A stretch of 64,000 bases of DNA from assembly GCF_000711795.1 (NCBI RefSeq), contig NZ_JONH01000002.1:62001-126000 (forward strand), read 5' to 3'. Made by a program: the position numbers and the translations under genes. Below, in pieces: positions 31,639 through 41,012 of this stretch; within the stretch, counting starts at the first letter, position 1; each line of letters begins with the position of its first letter. The notes under the pieces are model-generated. The model saw only the letters and a program-made list of their open reading frames with translations. It was not told the origin of the DNA and did no database searches. The DNA is from Vibrio pacinii DSM 19139 (GTDB taxonomy: Bacteria; Pseudomonadota; Gammaproteobacteria; Enterobacterales; Vibrionaceae).

Positions 31639-32313
31639 ATGTCACAAAAACCTGTTTTTAAAACTCGAACTCAAGTCGTAGAAGAAGCGATCCGTTCATT
31701 AATCCTTAAAGGCGAGTTAAAAACTGGTCAACCCCTTAGACAAGATGCGCTTGCTGCCGAATTCAACGTCAGCCGTATTCCTGTCCGTGAAGCTCTAGTG
31801 CAGCTTGAAGCACAAGGCTTGGTCAGTTTTGAGCCGCATAAAGGTGCCACTGTTACGGAGCTATCTCCTGACAAAATCGATGAACTATTTGAATTACGTG
31901 CCGTCGTAGAGTGTCATATTTTAGAGCATGCTATTCAAAAAATGACTAGCACTGACCTTGAGAACGCTCGTCAAATTCGTGAACAATTCGATGCTGTATT
32001 GAAAAGTGGTGCTGAAATTGAAGAGTGGAGCAATTACAACTATGACTTTCACAGAGCCTTATACGCTCCTGCCAATATGCCTGAAACTATGGATGTCATT
32101 TACAACCTAAATACCAAATGCGACCGATATATTCGTTTGCAACTTCTGTTCACTACAGGAATTGAAAAAGCAGAAAAGGAACATCTTGCACTGTTTGAGA
32201 TGTGCGAAAATCGTGATATCGAGGGTGCAAAATACCTTTTAAAAAAACATATTCTGGAGGCTGGTGCCGCAATTCGCGACTTGTTGTTAGCCAGACAAAA
32301 CTCCGCAGAATAA
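31639..32313 (+). CDS. GntR-family (FCD) transcriptional regulator
   Basis: A 224-residue regulator. The winged HTH at residues ~8-75 contains RQDALAAEFNVSRIPVREAL, the diagnostic GntR recognition region. The FCD ligand-binding domain at ~80-215 contains ELRAVVECHILEHA and the histidines and aspartate that usually bind a metal and an organic acid. Members commonly repress amino acid or sugar-acid catabolic genes and release DNA on inducer binding. It lies between the hydroxyproline enzymes and the Opp operon and is preceded by an operator-like site, so it is the likely regulator of the locus. Whether it responds to a hydroxyproline intermediate is inference. Confidence 0.92.
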   Translation: MSQKPVFKTRTQVVEEAIRSLILKGELKTGQPLRQDALAAEFNVSRIPVREALVQLEAQGLVSFEPHKGATVTELSPDKIDELFELRAVVECHILEHAIQKMTSTDLENARQIREQFDAVLKSGAEIEEWSNYNYDFHRALYAPANMPETMDVIYNLNTKCDRYIRLQLLFTTGIEKAEKEHLALFEMCENRDIEGAKYLLKKHILEAGAAIRDLLLARQNSAE

Positions 32314-32321
32314 TTTGATTC

Positions 32322-32384
32322 AGACCTAAGTTCACCATCAGTTTGCCGATGTATAGATAAGCATAGCCTCCGATACTTAGGTCT
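32322..32384. repeat. Inverted repeat with 10-bp arms flanking a 43-nt spacer
   Basis: AGACCTAAGT (32322-32331) and ACTTAGGTCT (32375-32384) are exact complements between gntR and the next regulator gene. It could be a terminator with a large loop, or paired operator half-sites for the regulator at 32413, whose start is 29 bases away. Confidence 0.5.
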
Positions 32385-32412
32385 CTATTTCACACGGTAA
32401 ATTGGAGTAAGC

Positions 32413-33177
32413 ATGGATATAGGACCAAAATTTTTACTCGCCGCTATTCGACAAAAATTGAAAGAGCAAGGACTTTGCTACAGTGAACTATCTGAAAAAA
32501 CAGGTGTACCTCTGTCAACAATCAAGCGTCATTTGCGCAGTCCTTCACTGAGCATCGATAAAATCCTGATGTATGCTAGCTATGCTCGTACGGATCTGGT
32601 CGAACTTTCACAACTGGCAAGACAACTACAACACAGCGGTGAAGAGTTTATTTCTGACGAGCAAAATGCACTCTTTGTAGAGTATCCTCATTTACTCGAC
32701 TTTATCTACATGGTGACCTCGCTGAAACTCACGCCCAAACAGGTTGCTGAAAAATACCAGCTATCTTACGCAAGCCTACGATGCTATCTGAGTATCGCTG
32801 AAATTCTTGGCTATATCGAAGCGGACTGTGACGAGATATCTTATCGCTCTGAGCGCCGTTTCATCATGGAGCAGGGCACACCACTTGATTCGCTATTTAG
32901 ACAACGTTTTCAGCAGGCTTCAATAGCCCATGATACGCCCCCTCAAGTATGTCAAGGTAGAGTTCGACTTACTGAAGCGCAACGTTTGCAGCTAGAAACC
33001 GAATTTGATAAAAAGCTCCATGCGTTTCATGTGAGCAACTGCAGTAATGACACTGGTAATTATACAAACGTTTTACTCCGCTACACACCTGGCGAACAAA
33101 TTCTCTTCTCGGATGATTTACCTGAAATTGACGGAAGCTTACTTAAGCTAGTATCCGACCAATTTCCTCGAAATTGA
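32413..33177 (+). CDS. Helix-turn-helix regulator, family not recognised
   Basis: A 254-residue cytoplasmic protein. The N-terminal ~65 residues resemble an XRE/Cro-type HTH (YSELSEKTGVPLSTIKRHLR, then 'SPSLSIDKILMYASYARTDL'). A second HTH-like segment is seen near residues 113-135 (TPKQVAEKYQLSYASLRCYL). The rest shows no domain I know. It lies between gntR and the Opp operon on the same strand, so it could regulate peptide uptake, collagenase or both. It may be an orphan regulator fixed in this locus; function is not assigned. Confidence 0.72.
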   Translation: MDIGPKFLLAAIRQKLKEQGLCYSELSEKTGVPLSTIKRHLRSPSLSIDKILMYASYARTDLVELSQLARQLQHSGEEFISDEQNALFVEYPHLLDFIYMVTSLKLTPKQVAEKYQLSYASLRCYLSIAEILGYIEADCDEISYRSERRFIMEQGTPLDSLFRQRFQQASIAHDTPPQVCQGRVRLTEAQRLQLETEFDKKLHAFHVSNCSNDTGNYTNVLLRYTPGEQILFSDDLPEIDGSLLKLVSDQFPRN

Positions 33178-33529
33178 CATGTCCCCTACCTACTCAACCA
33201 AAACACAATTGATGCCATTGCTGACAACAAATTTTGCCATTAATTGAATCAGTATAAATTGTCTTTTACCAAATACTTCAAGCTTATTCTAACGCTGCTT
33301 TTTCATCATCTGCTGCCTATAAATGCAATCAATAGGGCGTAGCGCACTCCTTCAGAAACGCAGACCAAACTTATAAGTATCAGTTTTTAATACCTGTAGT
33401 CTCTATTTTTGCCACTGTGTTACAAAAATGTTAATAGTCGTTGATGGCGGGTTTTATACAATATACAGTTTTTATTGACCTGAACGATAACCTAAAAAAA
33501 GCCCAGAAACGGAAATCACAGAGGAAGCC
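33178..33529 (+). other. Upstream region of the Opp operon
   Basis: No gene is seen in these 352 bases, which hold the oppA promoter. The operator-like site lies at 33451-33462, and an AGAGGA ribosome-binding site is seven bases before the oppA ATG. The remainder is A/T-rich and I see no convincing riboswitch or other structure. Confidence 0.5.
33451..33462 (+). promoter_or_regulatory. Operator-like site upstream of the Opp operon
   Basis: GTTTTATACAAT, extended to GTTTTATACAATATACAG, matches the locus consensus except for its first base. It lies 68 bases before the oppA start. This site ties peptide uptake to the same presumed GntR regulon as hydroxyproline breakdown. Confidence 0.6.
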
Positions 33530-35152
33530 ATGAAAGCATATCAGCACTTATTCAGAAGCACACTATTGGTGGCGTTCACCGCAGTAATGACGACTCACGC
33601 TGCCACCGCGAAACCATATCCTGCCGGAACTGAACTGGCCAAAACCCAGGAAATCGTGTTAAACAACGGAGCAGAAGTGACGTCTATCGATCCTGCCAAA
33701 CAAGCTGCTGAGCCAGCATTCAATTTAGGCCGAGACCTATTTGAAGGACTAACAGTACAAGACAAACTTGGCCGGACAATCCCCGGTATCGCTAAAAGTT
33801 GGAAAGTGAACGACAACAACACGGTTTATACCTTTACTTTACGTCAATCACGTTGGTCGAACGGCGAACCACTCACCGCACACGATTTTGTCTATAGCTG
33901 GCAGCGCTTGATTAACCCTGAAACCGCTTCTCCATATGCCTGGTTTGCTGCTATTCCGGGAATTAAAAATTCCGCAAAAATCATGGCTGGGCAAGTCTCC
34001 GCAACGGAACTAGGAGTTAAAGCCATTGACGATTTAACATTTGAAGTCACGCTGGAAAAGCCCGTACCATTTTTTATCAAACTTCTTAGCCATCCAGTGC
34101 TCGCCCCCGTCCATCAAACCACAGTTGAGACATATGCGAGTCAATGGACTCAACCACAATACATTGTCACCAATGGCGCGTTTATCGTATCCGAATGGAA
34201 AGTTAATGAAAAAATGGTAATGATAAAAAATCCAAACTACTGGAATGCTGACAATGTCATCATAGAAAAAGTCACTTGGTTACCTATTGGTGACGCTAAC
34301 GTATCGCTTAACCGCTACCTTGCTGGCGACATCGATCAGGCATTGTTCATTCCAGCAGCGCAGAAATCCAAACTTCTTAAACAACTTCCAGAGCAAGTCG
34401 CCAATACCAGCGCCTCACTTGGTTCAACATTCTATTACCTCAATACTGCCAAAGGACCGACTAAAGATGTTCGCGTTCGTAAGGCGCTGTCATATGCCAT
34501 TGACCGTGATGTCCTTACTAAAGCCATTGTCAAAAATGGCGGTATTCCAATGTACACGTTAGTACCACCTCAAACCGATGGTTTTACCTCACACACGCCA
34601 GAATTCGCCACGTGGACACAACAGCAGCGTAACGCAACCGCACAGAAACTCCTCGCTGATGCAGGGTACAGCCGAAGTAACCCAATCAAGCTTACTTTTA
34701 CCATTCCAACCTTTTCCAAAGACGTAAAGATGGCGACCGCTCTCGTCGGAATGTGGAAAAGTGTACTTGGCGCTCAAGTAGAGATCACTCAACTTGAACC
34801 TAAGGTGTTTTACGCACTAAAAGATCCAGGCAACATTAGTCGTGGCGGTTGGACAGCTGACTATAACGAGGCTTCGACTTGGTTGGACATTTTCGTCTCA
34901 ACGGGTGAGTACAACGACTCGTTTTATAACAACCCTGAATACGATCGCTTAATGTCTGAGTCAAAAAGTCTAAGTGACCCTTCGCAAGAATATATCGCGG
35001 CTGAGCAGCTTCTTATTGAAGATATGGCGATTATTCCCGTATACCGAAACGGCAACGACCAGTACTTAATTAAGCCTCATATCGGTGGCTACGAACGCAC
35101 TAACCCTGAATCTTCGTACTACCGTAAAAACGTCTACGTAAAAGCCCACTAA
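33530..35152 (+). CDS. oppA: Oligopeptide-binding protein of an Opp-type ABC transporter
   Basis: A 540-residue periplasmic protein of the SBP_bac_5 family. The N-terminal signal peptide is cleaved near residue 27 (THAATA-KPYP). It shows FEGLTVQDKLGRTIPGIAKS, the 'YTFTLRQSRWSNGEPLTAHD' ligand-domain signature, and VRVRKALSYAIDRD. OppA proteins capture peptides of two to five or more residues and pass them to OppBCDF, encoded next. Given the linked collagenase and Xaa-Pro aminopeptidase, collagen fragments rich in Gly, Pro and Hyp are likely ligands, an inference from context. A hairpin after the gene may keep its mRNA more abundant than that of the permeases. Confidence 0.93.
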   Translation: MKAYQHLFRSTLLVAFTAVMTTHAATAKPYPAGTELAKTQEIVLNNGAEVTSIDPAKQAAEPAFNLGRDLFEGLTVQDKLGRTIPGIAKSWKVNDNNTVYTFTLRQSRWSNGEPLTAHDFVYSWQRLINPETASPYAWFAAIPGIKNSAKIMAGQVSATELGVKAIDDLTFEVTLEKPVPFFIKLLSHPVLAPVHQTTVETYASQWTQPQYIVTNGAFIVSEWKVNEKMVMIKNPNYWNADNVIIEKVTWLPIGDANVSLNRYLAGDIDQALFIPAAQKSKLLKQLPEQVANTSASLGSTFYYLNTAKGPTKDVRVRKALSYAIDRDVLTKAIVKNGGIPMYTLVPPQTDGFTSHTPEFATWTQQQRNATAQKLLADAGYSRSNPIKLTFTIPTFSKDVKMATALVGMWKSVLGAQVEITQLEPKVFYALKDPGNISRGGWTADYNEASTWLDIFVSTGEYNDSFYNNPEYDRLMSESKSLSDPSQEYIAAEQLLIEDMAIIPVYRNGNDQYLIKPHIGGYERTNPESSYYRKNVYVKAH

Positions 35153-35160
35153 ATAGCAAA

Positions 35161-35199
35161 GCGCTCTCCTTCCTAGAAATAACTAGGTAGGTTGAGCGC
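35161..35199 (+). other. Intercistronic hairpin between oppA and oppB
   Basis: GCGCTC (35161-35166) pairs with GAGCGC (35194-35199), with an inner CCTAG/CTAGG stem. There is no T-run, so it is probably an mRNA-stabilising or partial-termination element that sets binding protein above permease. Confidence 0.55.
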
Positions 35200-35272
35200 G
35201 CATAGGAAGCAGTTGATGCGGTTTGTATCACTAAAAATAGATACAAAACATCATTTATATAGGGAACATTTC

Positions 35273-36193
35273 ATGTTGTTGTATATTTTGCGCCGCTTAC
35301 TCATCGCGGTACCTACACTACTGTTTATTGCTCTGGTTTCATTTTGGTTGATGCACATCGCGCCGGGTGGGCCTTTCGACATGGAAAGACCCATGCCTGA
35401 AGTTGTTCGAGCTAATATCGAAGCTAAGTTTCATCTTAATGAACCATTTCTCATCCAATTTTTTATCTATATCTCAAATTTTTTCCGCGGTGATTTAGGC
35501 CCAAGTTTTGTCTATCAAGACTTCAGTGTCACCCAGCTGGTCGCACAATCTTGGCCTGTTTCTGCAGTGCTAGGCGTCATTTCATTTTGTATTGCTGTTC
35601 CAACAGGAATGGTACTGGGTACTATTGCGGCTTTAAAAAGAAACAGTAAACTCGACTATCTACTGATGGCACTTTCCATGACGGGCGTAGTAATTCCTGC
35701 GTTCGTTTTGGCCCCCGTTCTTGTGACTATTTTTTCAATCCATTTTGGCCTTCTGCCTGCAGGAGGCTGGGAAGGTGGATCGTTGCGTTTTCTCGTTTTG
35801 CCAGTATTGAGCTTGGCGATTGGATCGATAGCGAGCATCGCTCGTGTCATGCGCGGCGCCATGATTGAAACCCTCAATCAGCCGTATATTAGAACGGCAA
35901 AGTCGAAGGGACTATCAACAACGTACATCCTTTTTCATCATGCGTTACGCCCATCACTGATCCCAATCATCGCGATACTAGGACCAAGTTTTGTCGCCGT
36001 CGTTACGGGGTCGGTGATCATTGATATTTTCTTTAGCACAGGTGGCATGGGGCAACACTTCGTCTCTGGCGCTCTAAACCGTGATTACGGATTGGTGATG
36101 GGAATTACCCTAATCGTTGCGTCACTCACCATCTTTTTCAATCTCGTGGTCGATTTACTGTACACCATTATCGATCCTCGTATTCGTGTATAA
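35273..36193 (+). CDS. oppB: Oligopeptide ABC transporter permease
   Basis: A 306-residue inner-membrane permease with six helices, starting MLLYILRRLLIAVPTLLFIA as OppB/DppB proteins do. It carries the family stretch 'HIAPGGPFDMERPMP' and the EAA loop RTAKSKGLSTTYILFHHALR. I place the start at 35273, where AGGGAA precedes the ATG; a longer frame from 35192 would add 27 unusual residues and begin inside the hairpin. It pairs with OppC to form the channel. Confidence 0.93.
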   Translation: MLLYILRRLLIAVPTLLFIALVSFWLMHIAPGGPFDMERPMPEVVRANIEAKFHLNEPFLIQFFIYISNFFRGDLGPSFVYQDFSVTQLVAQSWPVSAVLGVISFCIAVPTGMVLGTIAALKRNSKLDYLLMALSMTGVVIPAFVLAPVLVTIFSIHFGLLPAGGWEGGSLRFLVLPVLSLAIGSIASIARVMRGAMIETLNQPYIRTAKSKGLSTTYILFHHALRPSLIPIIAILGPSFVAVVTGSVIIDIFFSTGGMGQHFVSGALNRDYGLVMGITLIVASLTIFFNLVVDLLYTIIDPRIRV

Positions 36194-36205
36194 GGATATG
36201 GCGAT

Positions 36206-37135
36206 ATGTTAACTAAAAAAATTAACGCTCAAGACTTCACTGATTCTATGACAGATCACATCGAAGCAGTCGAAGGACGTAGCTTATGGCAAGACGCTTG
36301 GGCACGATTCAAACAAAACCGCGCGGCGATGACTTCAGTCTATGTGCTTATGTTTATCATTTTGTGTATCACATTTGGACCGAATCTGGCCGCATTCAGT
36401 CATGATGAGATTGATTGGAATGTCGTAATGGATCCTTACGAACTTGGTAAACCATCAATTAGTTCAGGTCATTATTTCGGTACAGATGATCTCGGCCAAG
36501 ATATTTTTGCACGCACGATGCAAGGCGGTCGATTATCGATCATGGTCGGTTTTATGGGGGCACTTGTGGCCGTTGTGATTGGTACGATTTGGGGAAGTTT
36601 GTCAGGGTACCTCGGTGGAATGATCGATAGTGTGATGATGCGAATCATCGAAGTTCTCGACTCGGTTCCATTTATGTTCATGGTGATCTTATTTGTCACC
36701 CTGTTTGGTAACAATATTTACCTCATTTTTGTTGTGATAGGCATGGTGTCGTGGTTGGGGATCGCTCGCGTCGTCAGAGGAGTGACATTCAGTATTAAAA
36801 AACGTGAATTTATCGAAGCCGCCCACTCTATTGGCGTATCTCGTGTGACTATCGTGCGCCGACATGTGTTACCGAATGTTCTTGGCATCGTGATGGTTTA
36901 CGCTTCTTTGATGGTACCTGGCTTTATTATGTTTGAATCATTTCTAAGCTTTTTAGGCCTTGGCGTTCAACCACCCGATACCAGCTGGGGAATCCTTATT
37001 TCTGAAGGCGCTAAAACCATTGACATTGCACTTTGGCAGTTGTTGTTCCCATCGGCTTTTTTAGTCTCCACTCTATTTTGTTTTAACTTCATCGGTGACG
37101 GGTTACGTGATGCCCTTGACCCAAAAGATCGCTAA
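36206..37135 (+). CDS. oppC: Oligopeptide ABC transporter permease
   Basis: A 309-residue permease with the OppC-type cytoplasmic N-terminus (SLWQDAWARFKQNRAAMTSV) before the first helix. It shows HYFGTDDLGQDIFARTMQGG, a DppC/OppC family signature, and the EAA loop EAAHSIGVSRVTIVRRHVLP. It lies 12 bases after oppB and 9 before oppD, with a GGATATGGCGAT start region. Partner of OppB. Confidence 0.93.
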   Translation: MLTKKINAQDFTDSMTDHIEAVEGRSLWQDAWARFKQNRAAMTSVYVLMFIILCITFGPNLAAFSHDEIDWNVVMDPYELGKPSISSGHYFGTDDLGQDIFARTMQGGRLSIMVGFMGALVAVVIGTIWGSLSGYLGGMIDSVMMRIIEVLDSVPFMFMVILFVTLFGNNIYLIFVVIGMVSWLGIARVVRGVTFSIKKREFIEAAHSIGVSRVTIVRRHVLPNVLGIVMVYASLMVPGFIMFESFLSFLGLGVQPPDTSWGILISEGAKTIDIALWQLLFPSAFLVSTLFCFNFIGDGLRDALDPKDR

Positions 37136-37144
37136 GGAGCAGTA

Positions 37145-38134
37145 ATGAGTATTCTATCGATCGAAAACATGAATGTTCGTTTCAATACCGCCGACGGCGT
37201 TGTACAAGCCGTCACGGATCTTTCTTATACCATCGAAAAGGGTGAAACGCTTGGTCTTGTTGGTGAGTCTGGATCAGGAAAAAGCCAGTCTGTTTTTGCC
37301 TTAATGGGATTGACCGCTGATAACGGAATAGTCTCGGGCACCGCTAACTTTAAAGGTGAGAACCTACTCACCATGTCAAAAAAGCAGCTCAATCATATTC
37401 GAGCTGAAAAAATTGGCATGATTTTCCAAGATCCAATGACGTCACTTAACCCTTTTATGAAGATAGGAAAGCAACTATCCGAAGTTTTAATGATCCACAA
37501 AAGTATGAGTCGGGCTGAAGCCGATATACAGGCCATTCAAATGCTAGATGCGGTGCGAATTCCTTCTGCAACTCCTCGTATGAACCAATATCCACATCAA
37601 TTATCTGGTGGGATGCGCCAGCGAGTCATGATTGCGATGGCATTGCTATGTAGGCCAGAACTTCTCATTGCTGATGAGCCAACCACCGCTTTGGATGTAA
37701 CTGTACAAGCTCAAATTCTTGCCCTACTGCGTGAGTTACAGGCGGAATTTAATACCGCAATCTTACTGATCACCCACGATATGGGTGTCGTAGCCGAAAG
37801 TTGTGACCGAGTATTAGTGATGTATGGCGGCAAAAAAATGGAACAAGCTGATACTGATAGCCTATTTGCTCACCCCGCACATCCATACACTCGTGGGTTA
37901 TTACAAGCTATTCCATCCATCACCAAAGACATGGACAGGCTTCCCACCATTCCGGGTAATCCGCCAAGTGCATTAGTCAATAGAAAAGGCTGTCCTTTCC
38001 GTGAACGCTGCAGTGAATACCGCACAGAATGCAGCGCTGTTATGCCACCTTTCAAATCAATTTCCAATACCCAAGCCCTTGCCTGCCACATCAATCAGGC
38101 AGACACCGTTACCCCAATCAATCGCATCGCATAG
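37145..38134 (+). CDS. oppD: Oligopeptide ABC transporter ATP-binding protein
   Basis: A 329-residue ATPase with Walker [12 protein letters not shown], signature [15 protein letters not shown], Walker [13 protein letters not shown] and the H-loop in [10 protein letters not shown]. The C-terminal Opp domain has the cysteine-rich element '[14 protein letters not shown]' that marks OppD/DppD and can hold an iron-sulphur cluster. AAGGAG precedes the ATG. It powers peptide import together with OppF. Confidence 0.94.
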   Translation: MSILSIENMNVRFNTADGVVQAVTDLSYTIEKGETLGLVGESGSGKSQSVFALMGLTADNGIVSGTANFKGENLLTMSKKQLNHIRAEKIGMIFQDPMTSLNPFMKIGKQLSEVLMIHKSMSRAEADIQAIQMLDAVRIPSATPRMNQYPHQLSGGMRQRVMIAMALLCRPELLIADEPTTALDVTVQAQILALLRELQAEFNTAILLITHDMGVVAESCDRVLVMYGGKKMEQADTDSLFAHPAHPYTRGLLQAIPSITKDMDRLPTIPGNPPSALVNRKGCPFRERCSEYRTECSAVMPPFKSISNTQALACHINQADTVTPINRIA

Positions 38135-38143
38135 GAGTTGGAA

Positions 38144-39166
38144 ATGAATACTCAGCTAAAACGTCATTCACAGTCAAACACTCCTGAAGTTTTACTTTCA
38201 GCACAAGATTTAAAAGTACACTTTGCAATCAACAAACACATAGTGCCAAGTAAACGTAAGATCGTAAAAGCCGTTGATGGTATCGATTTGAATATATATA
38301 GAGGCGAAACATTGGGCATTGTAGGGGAATCCGGCTGTGGTAAATCTACGCTTGCCCGTGCCTTATTACGTCTGATTGAACCGACCGAAGGTAGCTTAGT
38401 TTGGCGTGGTCAAGACATGCGTGCATTTAACAAGCGTGAGTTAGCAAGCCGACGTCGAGAATTTCAAATGATCTTCCAAGATCCATCCGCTAGCTTAAAC
38501 CCTCGTTTGACGATTTCAGAATGTATTGCCGAGCCTTTGCGAACTCATGAGGCTCAATTAAGCCGTAAAGAAATCGAGCAACGCGTCATCAAAATGATGG
38601 ATAAAGTCGGATTACTGGCTAGTCAGCGTAACCGATACCCACACGAATTTTCAGGAGGGCAATGTCAACGTGTCGGCATAGCTCGCGCGTTAATTTTAAA
38701 GCCAGACCTAGTCGTGTGCGATGAGCCTGTCAGTGCCTTAGATGTCTCTATTCAAGCTCAGGTTATCAACCTTCTTGATGACCTAAAACAAGAAATGGCA
38801 CTAACCTTAGTGATGATAGCTCATGACCTTAGTGTGGTTCGTCATATCAGCGACCGAGTGATGGTGATGTATTTGGGTAAACCGATGGAGCTTGGCATTT
38901 ATAACCAAGTGTTTGATAACGCACAGCACCCATACACTCAAGCATTGCTGTCTGCCGTGCCAATCGCAAACCCAACCCTAGCTCGAAAGCGAGAAATTCA
39001 ATTATTGCCAGGAGATCTGCCTTCACCCCTCAATCCACCAAGTGGCTGTGTCTTTCGAACTCGCTGCCCAAAATCAAGCGATCTATGTGCTAATCAGCCA
39101 CCTACTCGAAGTGGCAACCTCAAACATCAAATATTCTGCTCTCATAACCAATTAGGAAACCTTTAA
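38144..39166 (+). CDS. oppF: Oligopeptide ABC transporter ATP-binding protein
   Basis: A 340-residue ATPase: Walker A VGESGCGKSTLARAL, signature FSGGQCQRVGIARAL, Walker B LVVCDEPVSALDVS, H-loop VMIAHDLSVV, and the C-terminal RTRCPKSSDLC cysteine motif. The ATG at 38144 has AGGAG six bases upstream; an in-frame TTG at 38138 overlaps that site and is less likely. It ends immediately before the aminopeptidase start, and the two genes are surely cotranscribed. Confidence 0.94.
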   Translation: MNTQLKRHSQSNTPEVLLSAQDLKVHFAINKHIVPSKRKIVKAVDGIDLNIYRGETLGIVGESGCGKSTLARALLRLIEPTEGSLVWRGQDMRAFNKRELASRRREFQMIFQDPSASLNPRLTISECIAEPLRTHEAQLSRKEIEQRVIKMMDKVGLLASQRNRYPHEFSGGQCQRVGIARALILKPDLVVCDEPVSALDVSIQAQVINLLDDLKQEMALTLVMIAHDLSVVRHISDRVMVMYLGKPMELGIYNQVFDNAQHPYTQALLSAVPIANPTLARKREIQLLPGDLPSPLNPPSGCVFRTRCPKSSDLCANQPPTRSGNLKHQIFCSHNQLGNL

Positions 39167-40960
39167 ATGACCAATAATTCAATCGCTGAACGTTTATCGG
39201 CATTACGAGAAGGCATGGCCAATCAAAAGATCGATGCTTATATCGTCACAAATTACGACCCTCACACTAGCGAGTATTCCGCTTCTCACTGGCTCGCTCG
39301 AGAATGGATTTCTGGTTTCACAGGTTCAGTTGGCACTGCCGTCATCATATCTAATGGTGGTGGACTATGGACTGATGGCCGCTACTTCATTCAGGCCGAG
39401 GAGCAGTTGCAAGGATCAGGGCTTGATTTGTTTAAGGCTAAATTGGTAGAAACCCCCACCATTCCACAATGGTTAGCAGACACTTTACCAAATCAAGCTC
39501 GCGTTGGAGTTGATGGCCGTAGTATTAGTCAAGAATTCTATCTGGAACTTAAGCAGGCTTTTTTAACGAAAGGGATTGAAATAGTATTAGAACACGACCT
39601 AATTTCGCCAATTTGGCACAATCGCCCACCACGTCCTAACGCTAAAGTATTTAACCATAGCTCTCAATATGCAGGTGTCAATACTAGCGATAAAATACAA
39701 AAACTACGCAAGTACTTATCTGAACAACACGCTCAAGCATTACTTATCTCAACGCTTGACGACGTTATGTGGACATTAAACATTCGTGGTGGTGACACAG
39801 ATTACAGTCCTGTAAGTGAAGCGTACTTGTTAATTAGCCAAGAGCATTGTCGCCTATTTATTAACACCCACAAAATCAACACCGAGGTGTCTGATGAGCT
39901 GTTAAAAAATGGTGTCCATCTTCATCAGTATGAACACGTTCACGAAGCTCTGAACTTAATAGAAAACCACAGTAAAGTTATTTACAACGCCAAAAATACT
40001 GACAGCTTGCTGGTCAATGGGATTAAAAAAGAAATATCCCTTATGAATCTACCTTGTATTGTGACTCAACTAAAAGCAGTTAAAAATCCCATCGAACTTA
40101 GGAATATGAAAGAAACACTACGTTATGATGGCATTGCAATGGTGAAATTTATGTATTGGCTACAACAACAGGTACCAGGTGGGAAAGTCACTGAACTTTC
40201 AGCTGAACAATGTTTGATGGCATTTCGGAAACAACAACCAGGATACATTAGTGATAGTTTCCGAACCATTGCAGGGTTTGGTAAACATGGCGCTAAAATG
40301 CACTACGCAGCTAATAAAAATAGCAATTCTCAAATCAATGAAAGTGAATTTTTCTTAGTCGATTCTGGGGGCCAGTTTTTAAGCGGGACAACCGACATCA
40401 CGCGCACTTTCCACTTCGGGAGTCCAAGTGATACAGAGCGCCGAGATTATACATTAGTGCTCAAAGCAGTGATAAGACTCACTCAAACTCGCTTCTTAAA
40501 AGGCGCTACTGGTTCGAATCTCGATATCATGGCGCGTGGTGTCTTGTGGCAAAATGGTATTGATTACAAATGTGGCACAGGACATGGTGTTGGAATGTGC
40601 TTAAACGTTCATGAAGGCCCACAAAATTTCTCACAAAACCCGGCAGAAGTGGCACTTGTTCCCGGAATGGTCATTACCAATGAGCCCGGTGTTTATCGTG
40701 AAGGTAAGTATGGAATCCGCATCGAAAATATGATGCAAGTTGTTGAGATTGAAAAAAACGAATTTGGTACCTTCTATGGTTTTGAAACCATAACTTTAGC
40801 GCCTATTGCGACAAACATGCTCAAGGTCGATATGCTATCGAACGAAGAAATCGATTGGTTAAACGATTACCATCAACAGTGTATGTATCTCTTAACAGAA
40901 GGCTTAAATCCCGAAGAAAAAGCATGGCTCCAACAAGCGACTCAACCTATTTCGCAATAA
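39167..40960 (+). CDS. Xaa-Pro aminopeptidase (M24B), long three-domain form
   Basis: A 597-residue cytosolic metallopeptidase. Two creatinase-like N-terminal domains (~1-310) precede the pita-bread catalytic domain (~315-540) with the five metal ligands: aspartates in FLVDSGGQF and GTTDITRTF, histidine in GHGVGMCLNVHEGP, and glutamates in TNEPGVY and RIENMM. A C-terminal stretch follows. Such enzymes release the first residue when proline or hydroxyproline is second, as in Gly-Pro-Hyp collagen peptides. It is the last gene of the Opp operon, a natural place to process the imported peptides. No signal peptide is seen. Confidence 0.93.
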   Translation: MTNNSIAERLSALREGMANQKIDAYIVTNYDPHTSEYSASHWLAREWISGFTGSVGTAVIISNGGGLWTDGRYFIQAEEQLQGSGLDLFKAKLVETPTIPQWLADTLPNQARVGVDGRSISQEFYLELKQAFLTKGIEIVLEHDLISPIWHNRPPRPNAKVFNHSSQYAGVNTSDKIQKLRKYLSEQHAQALLISTLDDVMWTLNIRGGDTDYSPVSEAYLLISQEHCRLFINTHKINTEVSDELLKNGVHLHQYEHVHEALNLIENHSKVIYNAKNTDSLLVNGIKKEISLMNLPCIVTQLKAVKNPIELRNMKETLRYDGIAMVKFMYWLQQQVPGGKVTELSAEQCLMAFRKQQPGYISDSFRTIAGFGKHGAKMHYAANKNSNSQINESEFFLVDSGGQFLSGTTDITRTFHFGSPSDTERRDYTLVLKAVIRLTQTRFLKGATGSNLDIMARGVLWQNGIDYKCGTGHGVGMCLNVHEGPQNFSQNPAEVALVPGMVITNEPGVYREGKYGIRIENMMQVVEIEKNEFGTFYGFETITLAPIATNMLKVDMLSNEEIDWLNDYHQQCMYLLTEGLNPEEKAWLQQATQPISQ

Positions 40961-40988
40961 TCTCTCTATCATTGTGTTTGATCCATTT

Positions 40989-41012
40989 GCCAGCGCTTGC
41001 GCTGGCTTTTTT
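40989..41012 (+). terminator. Rho-independent terminator of the Opp operon
   Basis: A perfect 7-bp GC-rich stem (GCCAGCG / CGCTGGC, CTTG loop) followed by six T's, 28 bases after the aminopeptidase stop. It abuts the end of the convergent GGDEF gene. Confidence 0.92.

Noticed and set aside
35192..35272. Longer N-terminus for OppB
   Set aside because: The added residues come from a TTG inside the intercistronic hairpin, and a good ribosome-binding site precedes the ATG at 35273.
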